A program made the position numbers and the translations under genes. The notes beneath the pieces are model-generated. The model did not search any database and was not told where the DNA came from. It worked only from the letters and a program-made list of their open reading frames with translations. 61,235 bases of DNA, from positions 1 through 61,235 of the forward strand of contig CAMCVF010000012.1 in the NCBI GenBank assembly GCA_945881735.1, given 5' to 3'. The stretch's first letter is position 1. Each line of letters starts with the position of its first letter. Positions 26,940-37,678 of this stretch are shown piece by piece. This DNA comes from Methylotenera oryzisoli. GTDB lineage: Bacteria; Pseudomonadota; Gammaproteobacteria; Burkholderiales; Methylophilaceae.

Positions 26940-28118
26940 TTATTTTAAATAGCTCAAAATGACGGCGGCGGCTTTTTCTGCCGTATTTTGTTTTAAATTA
27001 AGATGAATATTGGTGAATATTTGCTTAATTTCATCACAATAATTTGTATCGCTTAAAAGTCTAGTGGTGGCATCGACCAAATTTTGTGGAGTGGCTTCCT
27101 GTTGTAATAACTCTGGAACCAAAAACTTGCCTGCCAATATATTAGGTAATCCAACAAATGGCTGATAGCGCATCCGCTTTAATATCCACCAGCTTAACGT
27201 TGGCATGCGATATGTTATTACCATTGGTTTTTTAAGTAAAGCTGCTTCTAATGTCGCTGTGCCAGAGGCCACAATTACAATATCAGCCGCTTCTATTGCA
27301 TCATGGGCATGGCCAAATAATATCTGCAGATTGAGTGCCACATTTGGATATTCAGTATAACTATCGTGAATAGCATGCTCAAAAATTTCACGTGTTTCGC
27401 GTGTAATCAGCGGCACTAAAAACTGGATAGGATGAAACTCTGCAGGCAATGTTGGGTCGGCAACATGTTGCTTAGTGAGTATACGTGCGGTTTTAACAAA
27501 TAAACTGGCATGCTGTTTTACTTCACTTTGACGGCTGCCTGGCAACATGGCGAACACTAACTTATCTTGCTTAATTTTAAGCGTTTCGCGCGCGGCTTGC
27601 GTATCAGGCTCTAATCGGAATTCATCTGCCAAGGGGTGCCCAACATAGGTAACAGGCACATTTTCTGCTTTATACAACACTGGTTCAAAAGGAAATAAGG
27701 CCAAAACATGACTGACAGCACGTTTTATTTTAGCGACACGCCCGCCACGCCACGCCCATATAGAAGGGCTTACATAGTGAATAGCCGTTATATCATTTTG
27801 TTTAAATTTTCGCTCAAGCCACAGGTTAAAATCAGGCGCATCTACACCAATAAAAATACTGGGTTTTTCAGTTAGTAATTGCTGAAATAAGCTTTTGCGA
27901 AGTTTTAATAAGCCATAAAGATGCATAAGCACCTCTACATAGCCACGAACGGACAATTTTTCGATTGAGAATAATGATTTGGCGCCTTCGGCCATCATTT
28001 TAGGCCCAGCAATGCCAACAAAGGTTAAATCACTTCGCTGTGCTTTTAATGCGCGTATCAAATGGCTGCCCAACAAATCCCCTGAGGCTTCACCAGCCAC
28101 TATTGCAATTTTTGGCAT
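26940..28118 (-). CDS. lpxB: Lipid-A-disaccharide synthase
   Basis: The 392-residue GT-B glycosyltransferase has [18 protein letters not shown] at the N-terminus and [20 protein letters not shown] and [22 protein letters not shown], all typical of LpxB. It joins UDP-diacylglucosamine and lipid X into the lipid A disaccharide at the inner membrane. It follows lpxA by 11 bases. Confidence 0.95.
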   Translation of the reverse strand: MPKIAIVAGEASGDLLGSHLIRALKAQRSDLTFVGIAGPKMMAEGAKSLFSIEKLSVRGYVEVLMHLYGLLKLRKSLFQQLLTEKPSIFIGVDAPDFNLWLERKFKQNDITAIHYVSPSIWAWRGGRVAKIKRAVSHVLALFPFEPVLYKAENVPVTYVGHPLADEFRLEPDTQAARETLKIKQDKLVFAMLPGSRQSEVKQHASLFVKTARILTKQHVADPTLPAEFHPIQFLVPLITRETREIFEHAIHDSYTEYPNVALNLQILFGHAHDAIEAADIVIVASGTATLEAALLKKPMVITYRMPTLSWWILKRMRYQPFVGLPNILAGKFLVPELLQQEATPQNLVDATTRLLSDTNYCDEIKQIFTNIHLNLKQNTAEKAAAVILSYLK

Positions 28119-28129
28119 GACGACACTAA

Positions 28130-28909
28130 TTAGCGGACGATGCCGCGGGTAGAAACGGTTAAAAAGTCGGATAGCATGGCAATTTCATGGCAATCTTTTT
28201 GCATATTGGATAGTTCAATTTTAGCTTCTTCTAAACTTAATCCATTACGATACAGCGCTTTGTAAGCGCGTTTAATTTGTGTGACGCTGTCTGGACTAAA
28301 GCCCCGGCGTTTTAAGCCTTCTGAATTGATACCATGCGGCTTGGCATCGTAGCCAGCAGCGGTGACATAAGGTGGAATATCTTTAAAAACGACTGAACCC
28401 ACAGCTGTAATAACGTGCGCACCAATCTTGCAAAACTGATGAATCAGGGTAAATCCACCAAGAATTGCGTAATCATGAATGTCCACATGGCCTGCAAGCG
28501 AGCTATTGTTGGCAAGGATAGTATTATTGCCAATCGTACAATCGTGAGCGATATGCACATAAGCCATCACCCAATTATCGTTACCAATTTTAGTTACCCC
28601 TTTATCTTGAATTGTGCCGCGATTAAAGGTGCAAAACTCACGAATAGTATTATTATCGCCCATTTCTAAAGTGGTTGGCTCATCACGGTATTTTTTATCT
28701 TGCGGCGCCTCGCCTAAGGATGAAAATTGAAAAATCTGATTATTTTTGCCAATGGTAGTTGGGCCTTGTAAAACAACATGGCTGGCAATAGTAGTGCCTG
28801 CATCCACTTTAACATTAGCTCCGATAACAGAATAAGCACCAACCGTAACGCTTGAATCTAACTCCGCTTTTGGGTCAATAATGGCAGTTGAGTGAATTTT
28901 AACAGGCAT
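28130..28909 (-). CDS. lpxA: UDP-N-acetylglucosamine acyltransferase
   Basis: The 259-residue left-handed beta-helix enzyme begins IHSTAIIDPKAELDSSVTVG and has hexapeptide repeats through residue 180. AYVHIAHDCTIGNNTIL includes the catalytic His. The helical C-terminal domain starts near RRGFSPDSVTQIKRAYKALYR. It carries out the first committed step of lipid A synthesis. It lies between fabZ and lpxB as in almost all Gram-negative bacteria. Confidence 0.96.
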   Translation of the reverse strand: MPVKIHSTAIIDPKAELDSSVTVGAYSVIGANVKVDAGTTIASHVVLQGPTTIGKNNQIFQFSSLGEAPQDKKYRDEPTTLEMGDNNTIREFCTFNRGTIQDKGVTKIGNDNWVMAYVHIAHDCTIGNNTILANNSSLAGHVDIHDYAILGGFTLIHQFCKIGAHVITAVGSVVFKDIPPYVTAAGYDAKPHGINSEGLKRRGFSPDSVTQIKRAYKALYRNGLSLEEAKIELSNMQKDCHEIAMLSDFLTVSTRGIVR

Positions 28910-28966
28910 TTTTTGGGATAAATTTACTTACTTTTTGCTTTAAATTAAAACTTTAATTTATTGTTA

Positions 28967-29443
28967 TTATTCATTTTCTATAGCTTTTAAAATACACATC
29001 ATACTAGCTTCAGCAACGATGGCACCGTCTACTGTCGCAACACCAGAGTATTTCCAAATACCTTTTAAAACGCGGTCAATTTTCACATTTAAAATAATTT
29101 GATCGCCTGGCGAAACTGGTTTTTTAAAACGTGCGCTATCGATACCAGCAAAATAGTACACAGAATCATCAGTCGGTTTAGTGCCCATTGTTCTAAAAGA
29201 CAAAATAGCTGCCGCTTGCGCCATTGCTTCAACAATCAAGACGCCTGGCATCACAGGATGGTAAGGAAAGTGCCCTGGAAAAAATGGCTCGTTGACACTA
29301 ACATTCTTTAATGCTGTAATTTCTTTGCCAATCTCCATCGAGATCACGCGGTCAATCAATACAAATGGATATCGGTGCGGAAGGTGGTCTAAAATCTCAT
29401 GAATATCCATTGCGTTTGTATCGTTTTTATTTGATTCTGTCAT
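28967..29443 (-). CDS. fabZ: 3-hydroxyacyl-ACP dehydratase FabZ
   Basis: The 158-residue hot-dog enzyme has [13 protein letters not shown], then [23 protein letters not shown] with the catalytic His and Glu. It dehydrates 3-hydroxyacyl-ACP in fatty-acid elongation, competing with LpxA for the same acyl-ACPs. It lies between lpxD and lpxA. The start follows 8 bases after the lpxD stop. Confidence 0.95.
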   Translation of the reverse strand: MTESNKNDTNAMDIHEILDHLPHRYPFVLIDRVISMEIGKEITALKNVSVNEPFFPGHFPYHPVMPGVLIVEAMAQAAAILSFRTMGTKPTDDSVYYFAGIDSARFKKPVSPGDQIILNVKIDRVLKGIWKYSGVATVDGAIVAEASMMCILKAIENE

Positions 29444-29451
29444 ATCATTCT

Positions 29452-30531
29452 CTATGTTTGACGTTGAGAAGTTAATTTTTCAACCGTTTCTTCTAAGCTT
29501 TTTATTTTATCTGTTAATTGTTTCATTTTATCTGTTAATTGACTAAGGTGGCGAATATTTGCAGCCGTTTTTAGCCAAGCATCGTGTTCTTGAAACGGCA
29601 TCAATGCTGTATAAGTACCCGATTTTTGAATTGAACGCATAACCATACTGCCAGGTGAAATGGTGACATTATCGGCGATGCTTAAATGCCCTAAAATCAT
29701 CGCTGCGCCACCAATTTTGCAATGCTTGCCTATCACCGCGCTACCTGCAATACCCACACAACCCGCAATCACAGTATGCGCGCCAATGCGGCAGTTGTGT
29801 GCAATTTGAATTAGGTTATCCAGCTTAGCACCCTCTTCAATTATCGTATCATCAATGGTGCCACGGTCGACAGTAGTATTAGCGCCAATATCCACATAGT
29901 TATGTATAACGACACGCCCTATTTGCGGAATTTTAATCCAGTATTTTTGATTGTCTGGCGTTGCGCTTTCGGCATAGCCAAACCCATCATTTCCTATCAC
30001 ACAGCCCGAAAACAAATGGCAGTTTCGCCCAATTTGGGTGTTATGTTTGATGGTGACATTTGCTTCTAATTTTGTGTTGTCGCCAATGAATGAATTGCGT
30101 TCAATCATACAGCCTGGGCCAATCGTTACATTTTCACCCAGCGTGACATTGGCTTCAATTAAAGTATTGGCACCAATACTACAACTATCAGAAATTCGAG
30201 CAGTAGCGTCAATCACCACCGTGGATTGCACTCCGATTGGCGCAACGTACTCTGGATTAAACAATTGCGATAGCCGAGCAAAATACGTATAAGGATTATC
30301 GCTAATAATTTTGGGGAGAGTGGTTAACCCGGCGTGCTCTGGTTTAATGATTACCGCGCTAGCGGTCGTATTATGTAGTTGCGTTGTATATTTAATATCA
30401 CTAAAAAAACTGATAGCGCCCGCTTGTGCAAAACCAAGAGAACCAACTCGTTTAATCAGAGTTCCTTCAAAGCCTGTAACTGTCCCACCTAATTGCTCTG
30501 TGATTTCTTGCAGCGTTAATTGAATACTCAT
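29452..30531 (-). CDS. lpxD: UDP-3-O-(3-hydroxyacyl)glucosamine N-acyltransferase
   Basis: The 359-residue protein has an N-terminal LpxD-specific domain, a long hexapeptide left-handed helix (from [15 protein letters not shown]), and a C-terminal alpha-helical tail. [16 protein letters not shown] holds the catalytic His. The tail carries an internal duplication of the 7-residue unit QLTDKxK, encoded by a 17-base perfect direct repeat at 29504-29520 and 29525-29541. It adds the second acyl chain to lipid A precursors. It lies between skp and fabZ. Confidence 0.95.
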   Translation of the reverse strand: MSIQLTLQEITEQLGGTVTGFEGTLIKRVGSLGFAQAGAISFFSDIKYTTQLHNTTASAVIIKPEHAGLTTLPKIISDNPYTYFARLSQLFNPEYVAPIGVQSTVVIDATARISDSCSIGANTLIEANVTLGENVTIGPGCMIERNSFIGDNTKLEANVTIKHNTQIGRNCHLFSGCVIGNDGFGYAESATPDNQKYWIKIPQIGRVVIHNYVDIGANTTVDRGTIDDTIIEEGAKLDNLIQIAHNCRIGAHTVIAGCVGIAGSAVIGKHCKIGGAAMILGHLSIADNVTISPGSMVMRSIQKSGTYTALMPFQEHDAWLKTAANIRHLSQLTDKMKQLTDKIKSLEETVEKLTSQRQT

Positions 30532-30573
30532 AAAAACATCGAGATGAAAAGGGATGTTGAGATAACACCGAGC

Positions 30574-31095
30574 TTATTTTTTACCTAAAAGTTTTAATAC
30601 TTTATCCGTAATATCAATTTTTTTGCTAGCGTAAGCCACTCCCCCGTAAACCACTAAATCGTAGCCATCGGTTTCAGATACGGTTTGTACAGCCTTGTTA
30701 ATACGATCTTGTAATACGGAAAGCTCTTCATTTTTACGTAAATTTATATCCTCACGCAATTCGCGCTGTTTACGCTGAAACTCAATTTTAAGATTTGATA
30801 CGTCGCGCTCTTTATTGCGTCTTTCTGATTCTGAAAGCGTGACGCCTTCTTTATCTAAGCTGACCTCTATATCTCGAATTTGCTTTTGTGTTCGGTCAAG
30901 CTCTTGCGAGCGAGGGCTAAATTCACGCTCTAATTTTTTACCACTTTCAGCCGTTTGTGGTGCTTCTTGCAAAATTTTATCGACTTGCACATAGCCCACT
31001 TTAAGCTCAGCTGCAACTGCGTTACTACTTAAAATAGTAATAAGTGCAAACAAGCTAGCAGAAACTATGGTTTTTAATATTTGATTCAATTCCAT
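30574..31095 (-). CDS. skp: Periplasmic chaperone Skp (OmpH)
   Basis: The 173-residue protein has a Sec signal peptide (ASLFALITILSSNAVAA), then VGYVQVDKILQEAPQ, a long Lys/Glu/Arg-rich coiled coil of about 70 residues, and a C-terminal VVYGGVAYASKKIDITDKVLK. This is the trimeric jellyfish chaperone that carries outer-membrane proteins to BamA, whose gene is immediately upstream. Confidence 0.92.
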   Translation of the reverse strand: MELNQILKTIVSASLFALITILSSNAVAAELKVGYVQVDKILQEAPQTAESGKKLEREFSPRSQELDRTQKQIRDIEVSLDKEGVTLSESERRNKERDVSNLKIEFQRKQRELREDINLRKNEELSVLQDRINKAVQTVSETDGYDLVVYGGVAYASKKIDITDKVLKLLGKK

Positions 31096-31169
31096 CTCCT
31101 CACAACATGGGCCTAGAACCCATTTAAGCTAATTTTCTGTTAATTGGTTATATTATCACTACTGCAACT

Positions 31170-33467
31170 TTAAAACTGCTGGCCAAGCTGGAATTGCAGT
31201 GTTTCGGTCTGATCACTATCTTTTGCATTAAGCGCTTTTGCAAACACCAGTTTTAAAGGACCAAAAGGTGAAAACCAACTAATACCAACGCCGGTTGAGT
31301 ATCGTAATTCACCCAAGCTGAGCGACTCATTTTCTGAGTAAACATTACCTGCATCAAAAAACGTGCTCAAACGAAATTGTGATGAATTTTTAATCAAAGG
31401 TACAGGTACAAATAACTCGGCATTGGCTAATATTCGTCGAGTGCCGCCAACCGCAAAATCTTGGCCTGTTACAGGATCAATATCACGTGGGCCAATTGCC
31501 CCATTTTCATATCCGCGCACTGAGTTTACGCCGCCAAGATAAAAGTTTTTAAAGAACGGATATACATCGCTACCGTAACTATCCGCAAAACCTAGTTCAC
31601 CATTTAACAACAACGTTGTATCACTAAATATTTCTTTATACCAAGCATGCTTATACTCAATTTTGTAATACTGTAAATCTAATCCTGGCACACTAGCTTC
31701 AGCAGTTAAACGCTGTAAAACGCCATCATTTGGAAATAAAGTGTTGTCTCGCGAATCGTGTGTCCAGCCTAAGGAGAGCTGCAATGAGTTATTGCTACAA
31801 CCACTTAAATTTCCGCAAAAATCTAAATACTGTTTTGGGCTATTATCAGACAAATCAATTTTTGTATAATCAGCTGTTAAACCCGCACTAAAAAAGTCGC
31901 GCTCACTTAAAGGCAAACCAAAACGTACCCCTGCGCCATATGAGGAGCTGTTGTATGTACCAATATCTAAGGATTGGGTATTAACATCGCGTCTGTAAAC
32001 ATCAAACCCACGGCTAATTCCATCAGGTGTAAAGTATGGGTCCGTAAACGACAGTGAATAAGTAGTGTTCACTTGACCGGTATTTATTTGCGCCGAAACT
32101 CTGTTACCTGTACCTAAAAAGTTTTGCTGATTAACCGTAACACCTAAAACCACGCCTTCGTTACTGGATAGACCCGCTCCAAACTGCACGCTGCCAGTCG
32201 ATCTTTCGGTTACATTAATATTTATATCGACTTGATCGCTGCTGCCGGGTACAGCTGGCGTTTCAATATTTACATTATCGAAATACTGTAAACGCTCTAA
32301 ACGCACCTTAGAGCGGTCAATTTTATCGCCTGCATACCAAGCCGATTCCAGCTGACGCATCTCACGGCGTAAAACAGAATCACGCGTGCGAGCATTACCA
32401 GTTAAGTTAATACGGCGCACGAACACACGTTTGCCCGGGTCTACAAAAAAAGTAAACGCAGCTGTATGGTTGACTTTATCAATCTCAGGAATAGCATTGA
32501 CATTAGAAAACGCATAACCATCATTACTCAATCTATCACTAATCGCTTTGCTCGATTCAGTGACCAATTGCCTGTTGAAAGTATCATTTTTCGCTATTTT
32601 AATCAACGGTTTAAGGTCGGCTTCTGGAACCTGCAACTCACCAGCCAGTTTTACATCACTAATGGTATATTTTTCACCCTCAGTGACGTTTACAGTAATG
32701 TAAATATCTTGTTTATCAGGTGAAATTGACACTTGAGTCGAATCAACAGAAAACTCTAAATAGCCTTGATTCATGTAAAACGATTTTAATGTTTCCAAAT
32801 CCGCCGTCAGCTTTTGCTTAGAGTATTGGTCGTCTTTATTCCACCAACTCATCCAGTTTGGTGTGGTGAGCAAAAATTCAGCTCGTAAATCTTCTGTGGT
32901 AAAGACGGTATTACCAATAATATTAATATCGCGAATTTTCGCAACTACGCCCTCTTCAATCTCAAAGCGCACTGCAACGCGGTTGCGCTCTAAGGGGCTA
33001 ACAACTGCTTTTACGTTGGCACCATATTTACCTTGCGCTAAATATTGACGCTTAATCTCTTGCTCTGCACGATCCAGCTGCGATTTATCAAAGATTAAAC
33101 CTTCTGAAATACCAATTTGCTTTAAGCCTTCGGTCATTTTGTCAGAAGGAAACGATTTATTGCCACTAAAATCAATTTTGGCAATTGCAGAGCGCTCTTG
33201 CACAGTGACAACTAGCACTTGACCTTCAGCCTCTATACGCACGTCTTTAAAAAAGCCTGTGTTGTAGAGTGATTTAATCGCCTGAGTCGCTTTTTCATCG
33301 CTCATCACATCACCCACTTGTACAGGCAGATAATTAAAGATTGTTCCCGCTTCAGTACGTTGCAAGCCCTCTACGCGAATATCTTTAACTACAAATGGCT
33401 CAACCGCCAACACATGCTGACTTGAGAGTGCAAAAAAAATGGCAGGGATATGGCGGATTTTAAACAA
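31170..33467 (-). CDS. bamA: Outer-membrane protein assembly factor BamA
   Basis: The 765-residue protein has a signal peptide ending near VLAVEP. Five POTRA modules cover about residues 22-420 (FVVKDIRVEGLQRTEAGTIF opens POTRA1), followed by a 16-strand beta-barrel. The conserved L6 motif is in NSVRGYENGAIGP, and the last strand ends with a typical Phe residue (LGQQF). BamA folds and inserts outer-membrane proteins with its partner lipoproteins. Bam lipoproteins are not in this window; the protein at 7305-7676 only resembles BamE in fold. Confidence 0.96.
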   Translation of the reverse strand: MFKIRHIPAIFFALSSQHVLAVEPFVVKDIRVEGLQRTEAGTIFNYLPVQVGDVMSDEKATQAIKSLYNTGFFKDVRIEAEGQVLVVTVQERSAIAKIDFSGNKSFPSDKMTEGLKQIGISEGLIFDKSQLDRAEQEIKRQYLAQGKYGANVKAVVSPLERNRVAVRFEIEEGVVAKIRDINIIGNTVFTTEDLRAEFLLTTPNWMSWWNKDDQYSKQKLTADLETLKSFYMNQGYLEFSVDSTQVSISPDKQDIYITVNVTEGEKYTISDVKLAGELQVPEADLKPLIKIAKNDTFNRQLVTESSKAISDRLSNDGYAFSNVNAIPEIDKVNHTAAFTFFVDPGKRVFVRRINLTGNARTRDSVLRREMRQLESAWYAGDKIDRSKVRLERLQYFDNVNIETPAVPGSSDQVDININVTERSTGSVQFGAGLSSNEGVVLGVTVNQQNFLGTGNRVSAQINTGQVNTTYSLSFTDPYFTPDGISRGFDVYRRDVNTQSLDIGTYNSSSYGAGVRFGLPLSERDFFSAGLTADYTKIDLSDNSPKQYLDFCGNLSGCSNNSLQLSLGWTHDSRDNTLFPNDGVLQRLTAEASVPGLDLQYYKIEYKHAWYKEIFSDTTLLLNGELGFADSYGSDVYPFFKNFYLGGVNSVRGYENGAIGPRDIDPVTGQDFAVGGTRRILANAELFVPVPLIKNSSQFRLSTFFDAGNVYSENESLSLGELRYSTGVGISWFSPFGPLKLVFAKALNAKDSDQTETLQFQLGQQF

Positions 33468-33471
33468 ATGA

Positions 33472-34875
33472 TTAACCCGTAATTAGTCTATTAAAGTCAT
33501 TAAAAATGGCAATGGTCATTAGCAAGCCTAACAACACGAACCCTATTTTGTGCCCAGCTAACATAGTTTGATCTGACACTGGCGAACCCTTAAATATTTC
33601 AACAATATAATACATTAAATGCCCGCCATCTAACACAGGTATTGGTAAAAGGTTGAGCACCCCAATACTTATGCTAACTAATGCCAAAAAGTTTAGGAAA
33701 GTGCCAAGCCCCAAATTGGCACTCTCGCCTGCGAAAGTTGCAATGGTTACTGGGCCACTAATTCCTTTAATTGAAACCTGACCAGTCAACATTCTACCCA
33801 GCATTTTTAGGCTAAATATGGCTGTATCTAAAGTCTTTATTACAGCTTTTTGCAAGCCTTGAATGGCTGTGTATTGTATTTTAATCAATAGCTTATCTAA
33901 TACTGCTTGGTCAATCTTCAAGCTCGCGCCTAGCCTACCAATTTTTTTGCCATTTTCTGTTACTTGCTCAGGCGTTGCCAAAATAGTCAGCATCTCTCTC
34001 TCGCGCGCTATTTTAAATTGCAAAACTTGGTTAGGATTTTTTTTGACCGTGTTAACCACGCTTTCCCAATCCTGCATGCTGACGTTATCAATGCTCAATA
34101 CTTTGTCGTTAACTTGCATATTGGATTTTTGCGCTGCACTATTGGGTAGTATTTCACCCAAAACAGGCGCAAGTGTTGGGCTCATCATCTCCATGCCCAC
34201 TTTTTTGAGAATATCAATCTCAGGGTCGCTATCAATACCGTCAAAGTTCAGCACATGCGTATTCAAGTCATCATTTTCACTTAGCGTTTCAATAGCAACT
34301 ATTTTGCTCGCAAGCGATTGCTGTAATAATATCCAACGCGCATCTGCCCAAGTTTTAATTGGCATGCCAGCTACTTTTTGAATGACTTCACCACTTTTAA
34401 AACCCGCGTTTGCGGCTAAGCTATTATCTTCAACCTCACCCACTATTGGGCGCATACCTGTAACGCCTTGCATTAACAAAACCCAGTAAAGCAAGATCGC
34501 TAATAATAAGTTAGCGACTGGCCCAGCCAATACAATGGCAATACGTTTCCAAACGTTTTGGCGGTTAAAAGCACGTTTTAATTCAGCTTCGGAATAATCA
34601 GTTTTCTCAACAATTTGCCCACTTTCGAGCGCCGATTCGCGCTCAGCTTTTAGCTCACGCTCATCTAGCATTTTGACAAAGCCACCAAGCGGAATGGCGG
34701 CAAGCACAAATTCTGTATTATCTTTACCAAAGGTTTTTTTCCACAGTGGTTTGCCAAAACCAATTGAAAAGCGCAGCACTCTAACATTACACAAGCGCGC
34801 TACCTGAAAATGGCCGTATTCGTGTATCGCCACTAATATTCCAATTGTGGTGATAAAGGCGATTAAGGTCATCAT
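33472..34875 (-). CDS. rseP: RIP metalloprotease RseP
   Basis: The 467-residue site-2 protease has HEYGH at residues 18-22 in the first helix. Two tandem PDZ regions follow (near residues 125-215 and 220-310), then NLLPIPVLDGGHLMYY with the third metal ligand Asp, and final membrane helices. It cleaves anti-sigma factors and leftover signal peptides in the inner membrane. Start overlaps the dxr stop by 4 bases. Confidence 0.95.
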   Translation of the reverse strand: MMTLIAFITTIGILVAIHEYGHFQVARLCNVRVLRFSIGFGKPLWKKTFGKDNTEFVLAAIPLGGFVKMLDERELKAERESALESGQIVEKTDYSEAELKRAFNRQNVWKRIAIVLAGPVANLLLAILLYWVLLMQGVTGMRPIVGEVEDNSLAANAGFKSGEVIQKVAGMPIKTWADARWILLQQSLASKIVAIETLSENDDLNTHVLNFDGIDSDPEIDILKKVGMEMMSPTLAPVLGEILPNSAAQKSNMQVNDKVLSIDNVSMQDWESVVNTVKKNPNQVLQFKIAREREMLTILATPEQVTENGKKIGRLGASLKIDQAVLDKLLIKIQYTAIQGLQKAVIKTLDTAIFSLKMLGRMLTGQVSIKGISGPVTIATFAGESANLGLGTFLNFLALVSISIGVLNLLPIPVLDGGHLMYYIVEIFKGSPVSDQTMLAGHKIGFVLLGLLMTIAIFNDFNRLITG

Positions 34876-36074
34876 GCCATTAATGCTTTCTGTTGTTTGG
34901 CAATATGGTTTTGTGCAAATTTTCTGGCCTCTGCATCAACTGCCTGAAGTTGCTCTAACGATGAAACTGACTCAGATTGTATGGAATTTAGTGCTTTTTC
35001 AATCAATACAGGAATGCTTAAAAAGTGGATTTGGTTGTTTAAAAACGATTCAACTGCTACCTCGTTCACAGCGTTTAATATGGCTGGCGCGGTGCCACCT
35101 AACACTAAAGCATCATAAGCTAACTGCAAACATGGAAAGCGTTTAGTGTCTGGCGCCTCAAATTCAAGCTTGGCAATTTCAAACAGATTAAGAGGTGCTA
35201 CGCCTGATTCAATGCGGTTCGGATATGCCAGTGCATATGCAATTGGTGTGCGCATATCAGGGTTGCCAAGTTGCGCCAGCACGCTACCATCAATATATTC
35301 CACCATGGAGTGAATGACGCTTTGTGAATGCACAACCACTTCAATTTGCTCGGGCTTGGCGTTAAATAGCCAATGAGCTTCAATCACCTCTAAACCTTTG
35401 TTCATGAGCGTGGCTGAATCAATGGTGATTTTGGCACCCATAACCCAATTAGGGTGTTTAAGGGCCATTGCTGGGGTAACTGCTTGCAGTTGTGTTTGCG
35501 TATATCGCCTAAAAGGCCCGCCAGATGCGGTCAGCAGAATTTTGCGAATGCCGCTATCACTTAAATGACTTAATTGCTGTGATGGCATCACTTGAAATAT
35601 CGCGTTATGCTCACTATCAATTGGCAGTAAAGTGGCGCCTCCCGCTTTAACCGCCTGCATAAACAAACTACCCGCCATCACTAAGGTTTCTTTATTCGCC
35701 AGCAAAATGCGTTTACCTGCAAGTGCTGCCGCCATTGCCGGCTTTAAGCCCGCCGCGCCCACAATAGCCGCCATTACAATATCAACAGCCGAATCACTGG
35801 ACACTTGTTCTAAGCCTTTCATGCCAGACAACACGGTTGTTTGGCTACCTGCCACTTTTAATTTTTCACGCAAATTCAGCGCTGAATGTTCATTCAGTAA
35901 TACCGCAATTTTCGGTTTAAATTGCAAACATTGTTTTAACATCACTTCTACATTTGAGTTGGCGGCAAGCGCATAAGCTTCATACAAACTTGCATGTCGC
36001 GCAATTACATCCAGTGTTTGTAAACCAATAGTGCCTGTGCTACCTAAAATAGTAATTTTTTGCAATTTAAGCAA
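34872..36074 (-). CDS. dxr: 1-deoxy-D-xylulose-5-phosphate reductoisomerase
   Basis: The 400-residue enzyme of the MEP isoprenoid path has the NADPH motif ILGSTGTIGLQTLDVI (residues 9-24). LLANKETLVMAG, LPIDSEHNAIFQ and TASGGPF are the substrate/metal motifs. It supplies isopentenyl units for undecaprenyl phosphate (uppS, in this run) and for squalene (hpnCDE, further right). The start overlaps the cdsA stop by 8 bases. Confidence 0.96.
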   Translation of the reverse strand: MLKLQKITILGSTGTIGLQTLDVIARHASLYEAYALAANSNVEVMLKQCLQFKPKIAVLLNEHSALNLREKLKVAGSQTTVLSGMKGLEQVSSDSAVDIVMAAIVGAAGLKPAMAAALAGKRILLANKETLVMAGSLFMQAVKAGGATLLPIDSEHNAIFQVMPSQQLSHLSDSGIRKILLTASGGPFRRYTQTQLQAVTPAMALKHPNWVMGAKITIDSATLMNKGLEVIEAHWLFNAKPEQIEVVVHSQSVIHSMVEYIDGSVLAQLGNPDMRTPIAYALAYPNRIESGVAPLNLFEIAKLEFEAPDTKRFPCLQLAYDALVLGGTAPAILNAVNEVAVESFLNNQIHFLSIPVLIEKALNSIQSESVSSLEQLQAVDAEARKFAQNHIAKQQKALMA

Positions 36075-36894
36075 TCGTATTGAAATAGGAATTGGTGTAA
36101 ATCATGAGTATAGCAATAGGCAAGCTAGGAATAATGCCATCAACTCGGTCCAAAATGCCGCCATGTCCTGGCAATAAATGGCCACTATCTTTAAGATTAG
36201 CCTGCCGCTTCATTAAAGATTCGAATAAATCACCCACTACGCCTAAGCCTACGATAAGCCACAAACCGGGGAAAACAACCATCTGATGAAAACCAAGCCC
36301 ATCATTAAAATAAATAATTGCGCCAAATGCTGTAACGGCAATCATAGCACCTAACACACCTTCCCACGTTTTTCCAGGGCTGATATGTGGTGCTAATTTA
36401 TGTTTACCAAAATTTTTGCCTGCAAAATAGGCTGCACTATCAGCAATCCAAATCGTTGCCAGCAACAACAATAACAACAATGGATCAGCACCTTTTGCAC
36501 AAATTAAAGCCAACCAAAGTGAAGCTATCAGAAGCAAACCCAGTGCAGACATCAGTAATTTATTGCCTATGACCGTTTTTGTTTTAAACCAAATTGGCAC
36601 TACAAAAAACCAAAAAATGGCAACAATCACAAACACTAATAGCGAATTAAAAAAGAATTGATGAAAACCAAATTGCTGCAATAAATAAACGCCAAGCAAG
36701 CCTGCAAAGGCAGCAAAACCCACATAAAATTTATTTTGCATTGAGCTTAATTGAATCATTCCGCCCCACTCATATAAGCCCAATAAGCAAAAAACTAACA
36801 TGGCATAAGCCCAACTGACATTACCTAATATAAATAGTGCAGGAATAAAAAAGGCGAACAATAGGACGGCAGTAATCACGCGGGTTTTAAGCAT
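36067..36894 (-). CDS. cdsA: Phosphatidate cytidylyltransferase
   Basis: The 275-residue polytopic membrane protein has the CdsA signature near the C-terminus: DLFESLMKRQANLKDSG, then LPGHGGILDRVDG. SPGKTWEGVLGA lies earlier. It makes CDP-diacylglycerol, the branch point of phospholipids. It lies between uppS and dxr. Confidence 0.95.
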   Translation of the reverse strand: MLKTRVITAVLLFAFFIPALFILGNVSWAYAMLVFCLLGLYEWGGMIQLSSMQNKFYVGFAAFAGLLGVYLLQQFGFHQFFFNSLLVFVIVAIFWFFVVPIWFKTKTVIGNKLLMSALGLLLIASLWLALICAKGADPLLLLLLLATIWIADSAAYFAGKNFGKHKLAPHISPGKTWEGVLGAMIAVTAFGAIIYFNDGLGFHQMVVFPGLWLIVGLGVVGDLFESLMKRQANLKDSGHLLPGHGGILDRVDGIIPSLPIAILMIYTNSYFNTIA

Positions 36895-36901
36895 ATTTAA
36901 A

Positions 36902-37669
36902 CTAATTACCCGCCGTCAATTGCTCGCTGGTGCGACCAAAACGACGCTCTCTTTGTTTATAAGAACTAATAGCCGCGGTAAATGCCTTGGAGTCAAAATC
37001 AGGCCAAAGCGTGTCGGTAAAATATAATTCGGTATACGCCAACTGCCAAAGCAAAAAGTTACTCACGCGTTTTTCGCCTCCAGTGCGAATAAACAAATCG
37101 GGTTCTGGTGCGTAATGCATGGATAAGTAAGGCGCCATATCTTCTTCAGTAAAGACGCCCTGTTTAGCTGGTAGCTCCTTAATCATTTTATTGGTCGCCT
37201 GTAAAATATCCCAGCGCCCGCCATAATTAGCCGCAATGCTTAAGGTTAAACCGGTATTATTAGCCGTTAATTGTTCAGAAGATTCAATTTGCGCCACTAA
37301 ATCCGCGTTAAAACGCGAGCGGTCACCAATTAACACTAGGCGTATATTATTGTCATGCAGTTTAATCACTTCGCGTTTAAGCGCTTCTATAAATAAACCC
37401 ATCAAGAATGAGACTTCATCATCGGGTCGGCGCCAATTTTCACTACTAAAAGCAAATAGCGTTAAAAACTTTACATCCATTTGCGCGCATTGCTTCACCA
37501 AATCACGCACAATTTCAACACCCCGTTTATGGCCAGAAACGCGCGGTAAAAAACGTTTTCTGGCCCAACGTCCATTACCGTCCATAATCACCGCGATATG
37601 CTGAGGAATTTCAGCTGATTCAGGGATTGCTTGTGTAGAGCTTTTTGATGATTTGGGAAAAAACTTCAT
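36902..37669 (-). CDS. uppS: Undecaprenyl diphosphate synthase (cis-prenyltransferase)
   Basis: The frame is open from a TTG at 37678, but the ATG at 37669 gives a better start and is used. [16 protein letters not shown] holds the catalytic Asp; [21 protein letters not shown] and [17 protein letters not shown] are the substrate-binding motifs. It makes the C55 carrier lipid for peptidoglycan and surface glycans. It starts almost directly after frr. Confidence 0.95.
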   Translation of the reverse strand: MKFFPKSSKSSTQAIPESAEIPQHIAVIMDGNGRWARKRFLPRVSGHKRGVEIVRDLVKQCAQMDVKFLTLFAFSSENWRRPDDEVSFLMGLFIEALKREVIKLHDNNIRLVLIGDRSRFNADLVAQIESSEQLTANNTGLTLSIAANYGGRWDILQATNKMIKELPAKQGVFTEEDMAPYLSMHYAPEPDLFIRTGGEKRVSNFLLWQLAYTELYFTDTLWPDFDSKAFTAAISSYKQRERRFGRTSEQLTAGN

Positions 37670-37678
37670 ACTAAGCAA

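Noticed and set aside
33863-34381. 172-codon plus-strand open frame
   Set aside because: Opposite rseP and of low-complexity Ser/Leu content; shadow of the real gene.
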